NCBI RefSeq assembly: GCF_947489255.1
Contig: NZ_CANLCY010000001.1
Location: 558,001-622,000, forward strand
Source: an uncultured Microbacterium sp.
GTDB lineage: Bacteria; Actinomycetota; Actinomycetes; Actinomycetales; Microbacteriaceae
Direction of reading: 5' to 3'
DNA: 64,000 nt
How positions within the stretch are numbered: the stretch's first letter is position 1; each line of letters starts with the position of its first letter. The notes beneath the pieces were generated by a model, which saw only the letters and a list, made by a program, of their open reading frames with translations, did no database searches and had not been told where the DNA came from. A program made the translations under genes and the position numbers. Below are positions 34,799 through 43,321 of this stretch, piece after piece.

Positions 34799-35404
34799 TC
34801 AGGAAGAGGCGGCCATTCGCGCCGCCGTCGCAAGAAAGGACGCCACCCGCCCCGCGGCGGGTACCAACTCGTTGAAGGAGCGCTGGTAGGTCTCCTCGGA
34901 CCGCCGATAGGGGTCGACGATGTCGAACTCGTCGGGACTTGTTGGCGGGGAAACGGTGCCTCGCAAAGCGGATGCGAGCGCAACCGCAGCGCGCATGCCG
35001 TCGGATGGACTCGTCGCCCCGGCATTGCGGATCGCGTCGGGCAGGGAGGGCTCGACGACGTCGGCAATGCGGGCGAGTTCGCGCAGAGTAAACGAACGCC
35101 GCATCGCGCCCGGGAAAGATTCCACGGCGATTCTTCGATGTTCCCTTGCCATCGCGACGATCAGATCAGCTTCGCGCAGCATTGCTGGGTCGAACTGGCG
35201 AGCCCGGTGTGCTGATGCATCGATTCCGACGCTGGCCGCGAGTCTCTGCGCGGGTTCGGGGACGCCGCCGCCCACCAACGCTCCCGTCCCTGCGCTGGCG
35301 ACGACCACTTCCGGGAACGGCTCGAGTGCGGATGCGAGGAGGAGTTCCGCCACGGGGGATCGACAAATGTTTCCCGTGCAGACGGACAGGATCGAGAAAG
35401 TCAC
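34799..35404 (-). CDS. Low-molecular-weight protein tyrosine phosphatase (Wzb-like)
   Basis: The protein has 201 residues. The P-loop CTGNICRSP near residue 9 holds the catalytic Cys and Arg; the general-acid loop is VDPYRRSEETY near residue 165. That makes it slightly longer than typical (about 150), with an inserted segment in the middle. Its start overlaps the stop of the BY-kinase gene as GTGA, so kinase and phosphatase are co-made. It should dephosphorylate the kinase tyrosine cluster and so set cycling of polymer export. Only the cluster B kinase has a partner phosphatase in this window. Confidence 0.93.
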   Translation of the reverse strand: MTFSILSVCTGNICRSPVAELLLASALEPFPEVVVASAGTGALVGGGVPEPAQRLAASVGIDASAHRARQFDPAMLREADLIVAMAREHRRIAVESFPGAMRRSFTLRELARIADVVEPSLPDAIRNAGATSPSDGMRAAVALASALRGTVSPPTSPDEFDIVDPYRRSEETYQRSFNELVPAAGRVASFLATAARMAASS

Positions 35405-36828
35405 GTCTCTTCCGTCTTCGACCGCCGGGCGCGACGCTCGCCCCGCCCGGAAGGGGATACCGACTCCTCCTGGACGCTGTACGAGTAAGCGCCGTATCCG
35501 TAGCTGTCAGGACCCTTTGCCGGCAGCATCGTCACAATCACACCGAACAGGCGGCTGCCGATCGCGTTGAGCTTCTCGACCGCAGCGGTCAATTGCGGCT
35601 TCTTGGTCGTTCCGGATGCCGCCACCATCAGCACGCCGCTGGTGAAGCGTGACACGACGGCTGCGTCCGTCACGAGAAGCAGGGGTGGGGCATCGACGAG
35701 CACATAGTCGAATGCCTCCGCGAGCGCCTCCAAAGTGCGCTGCATCGCCTGGCTGCCGAGGAGTTCCGATGGGTTGGGGGGCGTCCGACCGGAGGGGAGG
35801 ACGAAGAGTCTGCCCGTGCCCCAAGGCTGCAGCACGTCGACGAGTTCCGCGCGGCCGATCAGCACGTCGGTCAGGCCGACGCCTCCCTCGATGCCCATGT
35901 AGTCCGCAACGCGCGGCAGGCGAAGGTCTCCGTCAACGAGTGCCACCCGGGCGCCCGTCTCGGCCAAAGCGATTGCGAGATTAGCGGTAGTGGTCGACTT
36001 TCCCTCGCCGGGTCCGGCGCTGGAGACGACGAACGAGCGCGACGCGCCATCGACGTCGATGAACTGCAGGTTCGTTCGCAGGCTGCGGAATGATTCGGCG
36101 CGGGGGTTGCGTGGATCGGCGTGCACGATGAGCGGGCGTTTCTTGGCGTCGGGATCCAATGCGATTCCGCCGAGCACGGGCGACTCCGTCGCTGCCTCAA
36201 TGTCGTGCAGTGAGTGGATCCGCGTGTCAAGGATTGATCGCAGAACGGCGAACCCGAGGCCGAGGCCGAGGCCGAGAATGATGCCGAGAACGATGTTGAC
36301 CGCGGTGTGGGGCGCCGCAGGAGAGGTCGGCACCAGCGCCGGTTCGATCGTCTCGACCTTTACGAGACTCGCCGCGTTGCCATCCGGCTTCTCGAGCTGA
36401 TTGACGACGACGTTGGCGAAATTCGTGCCCACGGAATTGGCTATGGAGGCAGCCATCTCGGCGTTCGGATTGGAGGCCTTGATGGAGATGATCACCGAAT
36501 TCGTCGGCGAAGAGGCGTCGATGGTCTTTGCGAGCTGTTGCGCGCTTTCGTTCAGGTTGAGATCGTCGATGACGCGATCGAGCACCAGTGCGCTGTCAAC
36601 CACGTCGACGAAGCTGACCACAGCCTGACGGGCGAAATTGGTTCCCTGCGCAAGTTCGCTGACTCCGGAGCTCTCCGAGCGCACGGACACATACAGCTGG
36701 GTGCTCGCCTCGTACGTCGGCGTCTGCAGGAGGGAATAGCCGTAGGCCCCAGCGCCGCCGAGAACTGTCAGCGCCAGAATGAGGATCCAATTGCGATGCA
36801 GGATCCGGAGATAATCGCGCAGTTCCAA
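35401..36828 (-). CDS. Polysaccharide co-polymerase/BY-type tyrosine kinase (cluster B)
   Basis: The protein has 475 residues. Spans are near 15-35 and 173-195, with a Wzz domain between them including a Pro-rich stretch PTSPAAPHTAVN. Walker A is SSAGPGEGKSTTTANLA (near 270-286), Walker A' is VALVDGDLRLP, Walker B is YVLVDAPPLL, and the C-terminal tyrosine cluster is YGYGAYSY (near 441-448). It is the first gene of the minus-strand cluster B operon and is GTGA-coupled to the phosphatase. It is about 50 residues shorter than the cluster A kinase, which has a longer tail. Confidence 0.94.
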   Translation of the reverse strand: MELRDYLRILHRNWILILALTVLGGAGAYGYSLLQTPTYEASTQLYVSVRSESSGVSELAQGTNFARQAVVSFVDVVDSALVLDRVIDDLNLNESAQQLAKTIDASSPTNSVIISIKASNPNAEMAASIANSVGTNFANVVVNQLEKPDGNAASLVKVETIEPALVPTSPAAPHTAVNIVLGIILGLGLGLGFAVLRSILDTRIHSLHDIEAATESPVLGGIALDPDAKKRPLIVHADPRNPRAESFRSLRTNLQFIDVDGASRSFVVSSAGPGEGKSTTTANLAIALAETGARVALVDGDLRLPRVADYMGIEGGVGLTDVLIGRAELVDVLQPWGTGRLFVLPSGRTPPNPSELLGSQAMQRTLEALAEAFDYVLVDAPPLLLVTDAAVVSRFTSGVLMVAASGTTKKPQLTAAVEKLNAIGSRLFGVIVTMLPAKGPDSYGYGAYSYSVQEESVSPSGRGERRARRSKTEET

Positions 36829-36988
36829 GCCTCGTCCATTCGCCTGTCGTCTCTGGAGTGGGTGCCCGGCTGATCCGCGAGATTTCTCCGGCTATTGTTG
36901 CCCGAGATAATCCGCGCCGTACTCGGCGCCCCCTCGACTACCCTACGACATTCGCAGAACGGCGCCGGAGATGCGCCGGGGAGACGCC

Positions 36989-38404
36989 ATGAACGATCTC
37001 AAAAAGCTCGTCGGATCCTCGACCGAATCAGATGACCAGGCACGGTCGGCGGCGCCGGCTCCGACGGACGTTGCCGCTTTGCGTGACCTGGTCGGCGCCT
37101 CGGCTGTTATCTCGGTCGACGCGCGAGTCGCATCGGAATCGACCCAATTGCGGGCCCTCGTCGGAGAGGGCGTGTCAGCCTCCGCGTCCTCACACTCGCA
37201 GAATCTCGCCGACCTGACCGGTGGATCGGCGCCGGAGCCGACAGTCGACTCGCGGAAGGCGCTCTCGGCGCTCGTCGGCGGTTCCCGCCCCGCCTCCACT
37301 CCTGACTCTCGCGCGGCATTGTCGGCACTCGTCGGCGCCGGCGGAAAATCCGCCGAAGACGCCGGGTGGCAGGCACCCGAACTGGCGCAGGTCGGTAAGA
37401 GGCCTCTGTTCGGGGGACGACGCAAGGCCGGCGCCGTCAACTATCTGAGCGTAGCTGCTGCCGTGGTCGCCGTTCTCGCCATCGTTGGCACGGCATCTTT
37501 CGCCGTTGTGCAACGCGCGACGGCGAACCCCGCGGATGACGCGATGGTCAGTCTTCGTGAGCGTGAGGCGGAGCTCGCCAACGACACGAAGGTGTTGCAG
37601 ACCGCGGCGGACCTCTACGACGCTTCGGTGACGGAGGCAGCATCGCTGGCTCAGGCCAGCGAGTCGGTCCTCGTCGCCCTGCAGGGCCGCGTCGACGGAG
37701 CTGCCCTGGGTGCGGCCGAGTCGGCTCGGGGCACGCTGCTGCAGGCATCTGCCACGGCCGCGCCCGTCTCCATCCCCGAGTATCAGCGTGCGTCGATCGA
37801 CGAGAAGTCGCTCGCCGACGTCGGCAAGGCAATCGACGGCGTTCGTGTCGCCCGCGAGTCGCTGCCCACCTTGATTACCGACGCACGCGATGCCCGGTCG
37901 CAGATCACCGCGGCGGTGTCGGCCTTCAAATCGGAGCTCACGGCGCTCGGATCCGCGATCAAGTCCGAGGCCGACAAGCTGGTCGTCGAGAACGACTCCG
38001 CGACACAGAGCTTCCGCACGGCGGTCACCGATGCGGCGGGACGGGTGACGGCAGCCCAGCAGGCTGGTGGAGACGGGCTTTCAGAGATGCCCGTCTACGC
38101 CGCGGCCGTGGACGCCCTGCGCGCCGAGAATCAGCGCGTCCTGGCGCTCGAGGAGGCAGAACGCGAGCGGACGCCCACGCAGCAGCCGAGCCGCAAACCC
38201 GGCTCGGGTGGATCGAACACGGGAGGCGGGGCGACGAACCCGTCACCCGCGCCCTCTCCGTCGCCGTCGGACTCCACGCCCTCGACGGATCCCACCGATC
38301 CGCCCACCGACACCCCGACGGATCAGCCGACGACGGAGCCGGGCCTCCCGCCGATCGTCATCGACCCCCCGGCCACCGATGACGGTACGGGGACCAGCTC
38401 GTGA
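36989..38404 (+). CDS. Single-pass membrane protein with LxxLVG repeats
   Basis: The protein has 471 residues and no family I recognise. The N-terminal 145 residues are cytoplasmic by the positive-inside rule and contain six LxxLVG-type repeats. A single span follows (NYLSVAAAVVAVLAIVGTAS, near 151-173). Next is a mainly helical extracellular part of about 220 residues with heptad-like Ala/Glu/Leu stretches, then a Pro/Thr/Ser/Asp-rich tail (SPAPSPSPSDSTPSTDPTDP). Start at 36989 is supported by GGGGAG 5 bases upstream. GTGA couples it to a DUF4012 gene, so the two very likely work together at the cell surface. Confidence 0.75.
   Translation: MNDLKKLVGSSTESDDQARSAAPAPTDVAALRDLVGASAVISVDARVASESTQLRALVGEGVSASASSHSQNLADLTGGSAPEPTVDSRKALSALVGGSRPASTPDSRAALSALVGAGGKSAEDAGWQAPELAQVGKRPLFGGRRKAGAVNYLSVAAAVVAVLAIVGTASFAVVQRATANPADDAMVSLREREAELANDTKVLQTAADLYDASVTEAASLAQASESVLVALQGRVDGAALGAAESARGTLLQASATAAPVSIPEYQRASIDEKSLADVGKAIDGVRVARESLPTLITDARDARSQITAAVSAFKSELTALGSAIKSEADKLVVENDSATQSFRTAVTDAAGRVTAAQQAGGDGLSEMPVYAAAVDALRAENQRVLALEEAERERTPTQQPSRKPGSGGSNTGGGATNPSPAPSPSPSDSTPSTDPTDPPTDTPTDQPTTEPGLPPIVIDPPATDDGTGTSS
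36998..37336 (+). repeat. Six-fold LxxLVG repeat in the cytoplasmic tail
   Basis: The six copies at residues 4, 31, 54, 73, 92 and 111 read LKKLVG, LRDLVG, LRALVG, LADLTG, LSALVG and LSALVG. Spacings are 27, 23, 19, 19 and 19. The last two copies are near identical and carry DSR just before them (VDSRKALSALVGGS, PDSRAALSALVGAG). A regular hydrophobic helix that docks to a partner is one reading. Confidence 0.75.
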
Positions 38405-40281
38405 CCATGGACTCGAGCTCGCGTCGCGACCGTTCCCGTCGCTCCGACGTCGACGAAGCACCCACGCCCTCGCGGCGCACCAAGCTCGCCGCCGCCATCA
38501 CCGGCTGGACCCTCGGCGCGCTCGGCTTCGCCGTCTTCGGCGCGGCAGCCATCGCCCTCGCATTCGCCCACCAGGCGGGTGTCGTCCGAACCGACCTCCT
38601 CGGGGCTCAGGCGAAGCTCTCCTTCGTCCCGCAGATCGTCGCCAACCGTGACATCGCGGGTCTAAACCAGGTTTCGGGTGAGGTGCTCGAGCAGACGAAT
38701 CGGGCGGACGCCAATTCGTCCGGACCCCTGTGGGACCTGGCATCCTCCCTTCCCCTGGTCAAAGACAACACCGAGGCGGTGCAGAGCCTCACCGCCATGA
38801 CGCGCGAGCTCACCGCGCGGGCGCTTCCGCCCACAGTCGCGCTGCTGTCGGCCTCGGACTTCTCGTCGCTGGCCGTCGAGGGCGGCGGCATCAACCTCGA
38901 GCCGTTCCGCGCGGCCGAGGGCGCTCTGCCCGAGATCACCGCGGCCTTCACCGACGCCAAGGTGGTCACCGACGGCATCGACCGCACGAACCTCCTGCCT
39001 ATCGTCACCGAACCGCTCGACCAGGTCGCGCAGATCGTCGATCAGGCCGCCCCCTCCCTCACCCTCGTGCAGAAGTACCTGCCGTCGCTACTCGCGGCGG
39101 CGGGCGCCGACGGCCCCAAGACGTACCTGGTGGTCTTCCAGAACAACGCGGAGATCCGCGCCACGGGAGGAAACCCCGCCGCATCGAGCGTCATGGTCGT
39201 CGACAACGGACGCATCGAGCTCAAGGAGCAGTCCGACTCGATGGCGTTCTACGCCGCGGGTCAGGCCGGCCGGTCAGCGCTCGACCTGCCCGAAAGCACT
39301 CTCGCGCTCTACCCCGACACGTTCACGCGGTACTCGCAGGACTTCACGTTCTCACCCGACTTCCCGACCACGGCGCGCCTGTTCGAATCCCTCTGGAAGC
39401 GCACCGACGGGTCGCAGTTCGACGGTGTCATCTCGATCGACCCGGTCGTGCTGTCGCACATGCTCGAGGTGCTCGGGCCCGTCGATCTGCCGACCGGTGA
39501 GCAGATCACCTCCGAGAACGCGGTGAAGCTCGTGCTCAGCGACGCCTACCAGCGCTACGGTGACGCCGGCGACAACGGGCGATCGTCCGACGAGTTCTTC
39601 GCGGCCGTCTCGTCGACCGTCTTCTCGCGCCTCGCCGCGGGACAGTGGAACCCGATCGCGATGTTCGATCAGCTCACCCGCAGCGCGCAGGAGCAGCGCA
39701 TCAACCTCTGGTTCACCGACGAGCAGGCGCAGGCCCTCGTGACCGAGGTGGGTCTGGACGGCGGCCTGCGCGCCGATAACGCCGCCTCGACGCAGCTGGG
39801 CATCTACCTGAACGATTTCTCGGTCGGTAAGCTGGAGTACCACCTCTCCACCGAGGTCTTCGCCTCGTGCAACGCGGCCGATCGCACCGTGAACGTCAGC
39901 ATGAACATGCGCAACGGCATCACGGATGACATCACGAACGCCTACACGCTGGGCTTCCGCAACAGCTCTTACGGCCTGCCGCCGCGCACGATGATGCTCG
40001 ACACGCTCTTCTTCGCGCCCCCCGGCGCGACGATCACGGCGATGGATCCCGGGCAGGGCGACATCCCGTCGCTGTCGCGGAGCGGCAATGAGAACGGCAA
40101 CACCGGTGAAAGCCGGATGGTCACGCTCGGTCAGAACGAGACGCGCACCGTCTCGTACACCGTGCAGTTGCCCAGTGGCCCGCTCGGTCCGCTCGATCTG
40201 CGGCACACGCCGACCGCCAACGACACCCCGGTGACGGTCGACTCCTCGTGCGATCCGTTCCTGGCGGGCTTCTCGAGCTGA
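38401..40281 (+). CDS. DUF4012 membrane-anchored extracellular protein (cluster B)
   Basis: The protein has 626 residues from GTG 38401 (ATG 38407 is equally usable). One span lies at about 28-56 (LAAAITGWTLGALGFAVFGA), and the rest is outside. The DUF4012 hallmarks are clear: TYLVVFQNNAEIRATGGNPA and DGVISIDPVVLSHMLEVLGP, matching the cluster A copy. The function is not established; export or anchoring of the polymer is inferred. Its start overlaps the stop of the repeat protein by four bases. No terminator is obvious before the AraC gene 277 bases downstream. Confidence 0.88.
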   Translation: MTMDSSSRRDRSRRSDVDEAPTPSRRTKLAAAITGWTLGALGFAVFGAAAIALAFAHQAGVVRTDLLGAQAKLSFVPQIVANRDIAGLNQVSGEVLEQTNRADANSSGPLWDLASSLPLVKDNTEAVQSLTAMTRELTARALPPTVALLSASDFSSLAVEGGGINLEPFRAAEGALPEITAAFTDAKVVTDGIDRTNLLPIVTEPLDQVAQIVDQAAPSLTLVQKYLPSLLAAAGADGPKTYLVVFQNNAEIRATGGNPAASSVMVVDNGRIELKEQSDSMAFYAAGQAGRSALDLPESTLALYPDTFTRYSQDFTFSPDFPTTARLFESLWKRTDGSQFDGVISIDPVVLSHMLEVLGPVDLPTGEQITSENAVKLVLSDAYQRYGDAGDNGRSSDEFFAAVSSTVFSRLAAGQWNPIAMFDQLTRSAQEQRINLWFTDEQAQALVTEVGLDGGLRADNAASTQLGIYLNDFSVGKLEYHLSTEVFASCNAADRTVNVSMNMRNGITDDITNAYTLGFRNSSYGLPPRTMMLDTLFFAPPGATITAMDPGQGDIPSLSRSGNENGNTGESRMVTLGQNETRTVSYTVQLPSGPLGPLDLRHTPTANDTPVTVDSSCDPFLAGFSS

Positions 40282-40424
40282 CATTTCACGGCCCTCGCAC
40301 GAGGCGCCCCAGGCGCGAATCGCGATCGACAGGCCGAATCCGACCCGTACGAGAGCGGTGAATGCGCGTAATGGACATGCACCGCCTCGGTCTCTGCGCA
40401 AACCGACTGCACCTTTACGCAATC

Positions 40425-40441
40425 TTGACAAGACCTTGACA
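40425..40441 (+). promoter_or_regulatory. Two adjacent TTGACA boxes upstream of AraC gene
   Basis: TTGACA occurs at 40425-40430 and again at 40436-40441, 11 bases apart, in the 277-base gap before the AraC gene. Either could be a -35 element, or together a one-turn-spaced regulator site. No good -10 follows at 17 bases, so this is tentative. Confidence 0.35.
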
Positions 40442-40558
40442 TTCCTCTGAGGCGTCGTTGCGCTCGTCCCGTTTCGATGGGGCGTGCGTCGACGTGCGAA
40501 TCGACGTCGGCAGCCGCGCGGGGCGCGCAGCGCCGGTGTCGCGCGGGGGGTGTCATCG

Positions 40559-41401
40559 ATGGTCATCGCACTCGTCGACGCCCCTATCGAGGCCGCATTC
40601 GGCAGTGTCCGTATCCGTGCGACGCTGGGTGCCCGGCCCACGGTGGCGGCGCCCGCACCCTCGGCCGGCGAGGTGGCGGTGATCGTCGCCCTCGAACGAC
40701 CCCCCTCCTCCAGGGGAGTGGTGACGGAGAAGGGGCCTTGCGCCGCCCTGCTCGTCTCGGATGAGGCGACCGCGATCCTGCCGTCGGCGAAGTGCCATCT
40801 CATCGTGACCCTCCCCGCTCAAGTGCTCAACGGGATCGGGATCGAGGCGCCGTTCGCGCAGGTCGTCGATACGCATTCGGCGCTGTTCTGGCCCTTCCTG
40901 ACGTTCGCTTGGACCTGCGTGACGACGCGGGACAAGCAGACCGGACTCTCGCTTTACTTCATGGAGCGTCTGCTGCAGGAGATGGTGGTGGGAGTCGTCG
41001 TCGCGTCTCTGCGCACGCGGAGCGAGAAGGCGGGGGCGGACCTCTACTCCGCGGCGCTGTCGGTGATCACCGCACGGATCGGTGATCCCGAGCTGACCGC
41101 AGCCTCTGTCGCCGCGGAACTGAACATCTCTCTGCGAACCCTCCAGCGGCACTTCTCCGTCCGGGGGACGACGATGGACCGGAGCATCCGGGCAGCCCGG
41201 GTACGCCACGCGACGACCCTGCTGAAGGACCCCGCCTACTCCTCGCTGTCCGTCGAGCGCATCGCCCACGCGTGCGGACTCGCCAACGGGTCATCTCTCG
41301 CCCGCGCCTTCGCCGCAGAGGGCCAGGCGTCGCCGACGCGCGTGCGTTCACCGCGTCGCGCCTCTGTCGTTCGCGCGCAACGCGTCATGTCTCATACCTG
41401 A
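40559..41401 (+). CDS. AraC-family transcriptional regulator
   Basis: The protein has 280 residues. The C-terminal DNA-binding domain has DPELTAASVAAELNISLRTL, QRHFSVRGTTMDRSIRAARV and the second helix pair SVERIAHACGLANGSSLARA. The N-terminal part is a beta-rich sensor region followed by a helical linker with YFMERLLQEMVVGVVV. Layout matches the regulator at 1364-2245. Start 40559 is chosen for GGGGGG at 40545-40550; a longer start at 40484 would add an Arg-rich segment. It lies between the DUF4012 gene and a Tat-secreted protein gene, mirroring the left edge of the island. Confidence 0.83.
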   Translation: MVIALVDAPIEAAFGSVRIRATLGARPTVAAPAPSAGEVAVIVALERPPSSRGVVTEKGPCAALLVSDEATAILPSAKCHLIVTLPAQVLNGIGIEAPFAQVVDTHSALFWPFLTFAWTCVTTRDKQTGLSLYFMERLLQEMVVGVVVASLRTRSEKAGADLYSAALSVITARIGDPELTAASVAAELNISLRTLQRHFSVRGTTMDRSIRAARVRHATTLLKDPAYSSLSVERIAHACGLANGSSLARAFAAEGQASPTRVRSPRRASVVRAQRVMSHT

Positions 41402-41518
41402 CGCGCCGGGTTTACCGCTTCGCCCTGGGTGTCACCCGTCCGGGTCAGCACGATCACCCCTGTAGCGACCTTTCCCCACCCGACCGGGGAGGGCATCCAC
41501 TTCACCCCAGGGGGGCAC

Positions 41519-42127
41519 ATGAGCACCGAGAACTCCGAGACCGCCACCGGCTCCGTCAGCCGCCGCGCCGTCATCAAGACCGCCGCGTGGGCCGCGCCCG
41601 TCATCGCCGTGGCCGTCGCCGCGCCGCTGGCCTCCGCCAGCCCGGCCAGCGCGAACATCCAGGCGTTGGTCGGAGGCAACATCGTCGCCAACTACTCGAA
41701 CAGCACGTACTCGGGTCAGTTCCAGAACGCCGGTATCCAGCTCAGCAACGTCATCGGGTCGTACTCGACGGGCAACCTCAAAGCCACGTACCGCGTCACG
41801 GGCACCAACATCACGGGCCAGATCACCAAGGAAGACGGCTCCCTGTTCACGGTCGGCGAGACCATCACCAGCGGCGGCACCGTCTGGACCGTGGCCGCCG
41901 TCAGCGGAACCAACCGTCGAGTCGACTTCACCGGTCAGCCCGTCACGGTCTCCGGATCCAGCGGATCTCCGGCACAGGTGTCCATCTTCGCCCCCCGCGC
42001 GAAGTACGCCGGAACCTTCGACCCTGCTGAGATCTCCGAGGACACTCCGCTGTCGGCTGCCGTGTCGGTCAGCGCGACGGCGGTCAACAACGGCATCTCC
42101 GTGACCAACGTCTCGAGCACCCCGTAA
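41519..42127 (+). CDS. Tat-secreted protein, right member of a pair
   Basis: The protein has 202 residues. The twin-arginine signal SRRAVIKTAAWAAPVIAVAV ends near PLASASPAS and is nearly superimposable on that of the 391-1059 protein. The mature part (about 165 residues) is polar and beta-rich with no Cys and no recognised domain. Start 41519 has AGGGGGG just upstream (near 41509-41516). The gene ends in a very strong bidirectional hairpin. It is probably an abundant cell-surface or matrix protein; the function is unknown. Confidence 0.8.
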   Translation: MSTENSETATGSVSRRAVIKTAAWAAPVIAVAVAAPLASASPASANIQALVGGNIVANYSNSTYSGQFQNAGIQLSNVIGSYSTGNLKATYRVTGTNITGQITKEDGSLFTVGETITSGGTVWTVAAVSGTNRRVDFTGQPVTVSGSSGSPAQVSIFAPRAKYAGTFDPAEISEDTPLSAAVSVSATAVNNGISVTNVSSTP

Positions 42128-42137
42128 ACACTCGTCC

Positions 42138-42180
42138 AACAGAGAATGCCCGGCGTCGTCGACGTCGGGCATTCTCTGTT
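42138..42180. terminator. Strong terminator after the Tat protein gene
   Basis: A perfect 15-bp stem (42138-42152 with 42166-42180) surrounds a 13-base loop that can itself pair. The ends are A- and T-rich, so it can work in both directions. It closes the polysaccharide island transcript on the right. Confidence 0.85.
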
Positions 42181-42287
42181 GCCGAGAGCAGGAGCAAGCC
42201 GCCCTTCCATCGAGGTCTACACCCCGTCAGAATGGCACCCACATCGCTCGGCCGATCCGGGTGATCGACAGACGAAGGGGGAACGCC

Positions 42288-42503
42288 ATGGGCGTCGACG
42301 ACATCATCAACAAGGGCAAGAAGCTGCTCGACGAGAACCGCGACAAGATCGAAGAGGCTCTCAAGAGCGAGAAGGCCGAAGAGGTCAGCGACAAGATCCT
42401 CGACGGTGCGGCCGAGGCGATCAAGAAGGTCGTTCCCGCCGAGCAGCATGCCAAGGTCGACGAGGTCCGGGCGAACGTCGACAAGAACATCGGCAACGCC
42501 TGA
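42288..42503 (+). CDS. MT0933-like small antitoxin-type protein
   Basis: The protein has 71 residues and is entirely helical and charged: GVDDIINKGKKLLDENRDKI, then KSEKAEEVSDKILDGAAEAI. This resembles the actinobacterial MT0933-like antitoxin family, usually annotated as antitoxin on thin evidence. No partner toxin gene lies beside it. ATG 42288 has GAAGGGGG upstream. It is flanked on both sides by hairpins, so it is a single transcription unit. Confidence 0.65.
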   Translation: MGVDDIINKGKKLLDENRDKIEEALKSEKAEEVSDKILDGAAEAIKKVVPAEQHAKVDEVRANVDKNIGNA

Positions 42504-42512
42504 TCGCGTCTC

Positions 42513-42550
42513 ACGTCGGCGCCGTCCCCGCACCGGGGCGGCGCCGACGT
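42513..42550. terminator. Terminator after the small antitoxin-like gene
   Basis: An 11-bp outer stem (42513-42523 with 42540-42550) continues into an inner CCCC/GGGG pairing. It lies 10 bases after the stop codon and before the end of the convergent signal peptidase gene, so it can serve both. Confidence 0.75.
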
Positions 42551-42607
42551 CGTGTGAGCCGCGGGCACCGGGCGCTCACCGCGTGAGTCCGGCCCGCGGG
42601 CTTGAGG

Positions 42608-43321
42608 TCAATCCAGGGGGCCGAAAGCGCGGTCGAGGGGCCACACGATCGCCCGCACCTCGCCGATCACGTCACCGCGCGTCACGAACCGCGCACAGTC
42701 CGTGGATGCCGGGGCGCCCCGGCATCCGATGACCGAATCCGCCGAGTTCGCGCGGTTGTCGCCCATCACGAGGTACTGGCCCACCGGCACGCTGATCGGA
42801 CCGAAGCATCGCGCCGACGCGGGAACGGTGTCGCAGTCGAGTTGCCCGGCCACGAACGGCAGATCGTTGCGGACGTACCCCTCATCGAGCGCGACGCCGT
42901 CGACCTCGACCTGTCCCTGGGCGCTGCAGCACTGCACCGTCGACCCCGGCGGCCCGACCACGCGCTTCACGAGAGCGTCGAGGTTGCTCGGGCCGAAGCC
43001 GACGAGGTCGCCGACCCATCCCACGGCCGTGCGCAGCGCTCCGCGCGGCGCGGCATCCCCCGCCCACGTGTCGGGGCGGGAGAAGACCACGACGTCTCCC
43101 TGAGCCGGGTCGGACGCGACGAGGGAGATGCGGTCGGCGAGGATACGGTCGCCGGTCTCCAGCGTGGGCGACATCGACTCCGAGGGCACCTGGAACGGCT
43201 TGACCAAGAACAGTTGCACGAGGGCCAGCACCACGAACGCGGCGATGATGTGCGTCACGGGCGATCGACGCACCCGTCGCCATCCGCGCGGACGCGGCGC
43301 CGGGGGAGAGGGCGGGGTCAT
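42608..43321 (-). CDS. Type I (S26) signal peptidase
   Basis: The protein has 237 residues. One N-terminal span (HIIAAFVVLALVQLFLV) is followed by the catalytic serine in PSESMSPTLETGDRILADRI (Ser49) and the catalytic lysine in ALVKRVVGPPG (Lys119). GDNRANSADS is the conserved box E. Two cysteine pairs (QCCSAQ; CRGAPASTDC) are unusual for the family and could form disulphides. Its ATG overlaps the stop of the kinase-like/PqqD gene as ATGA, so it is translated with it. The housekeeping signal peptidase gene is usually elsewhere, so this may be a dedicated peptidase for the secreted proteins here. An apparent longer N-terminus is the complement of the neighbour and is rejected. Confidence 0.9.
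   Translation of the reverse strand: MTPPSPPAPRPRGWRRVRRSPVTHIIAAFVVLALVQLFLVKPFQVPSESMSPTLETGDRILADRISLVASDPAQGDVVVFSRPDTWAGDAAPRGALRTAVGWVGDLVGFGPSNLDALVKRVVGPPGSTVQCCSAQGQVEVDGVALDEGYVRNDLPFVAGQLDCDTVPASARCFGPISVPVGQYLVMGDNRANSADSVIGCRGAPASTDCARFVTRGDVIGEVRAIVWPLDRAFGPLD

Noticed and set aside
42288..42503. A toxin-antitoxin pair
   Set aside because: Only the antitoxin-like gene is present; it stands alone between two terminators.
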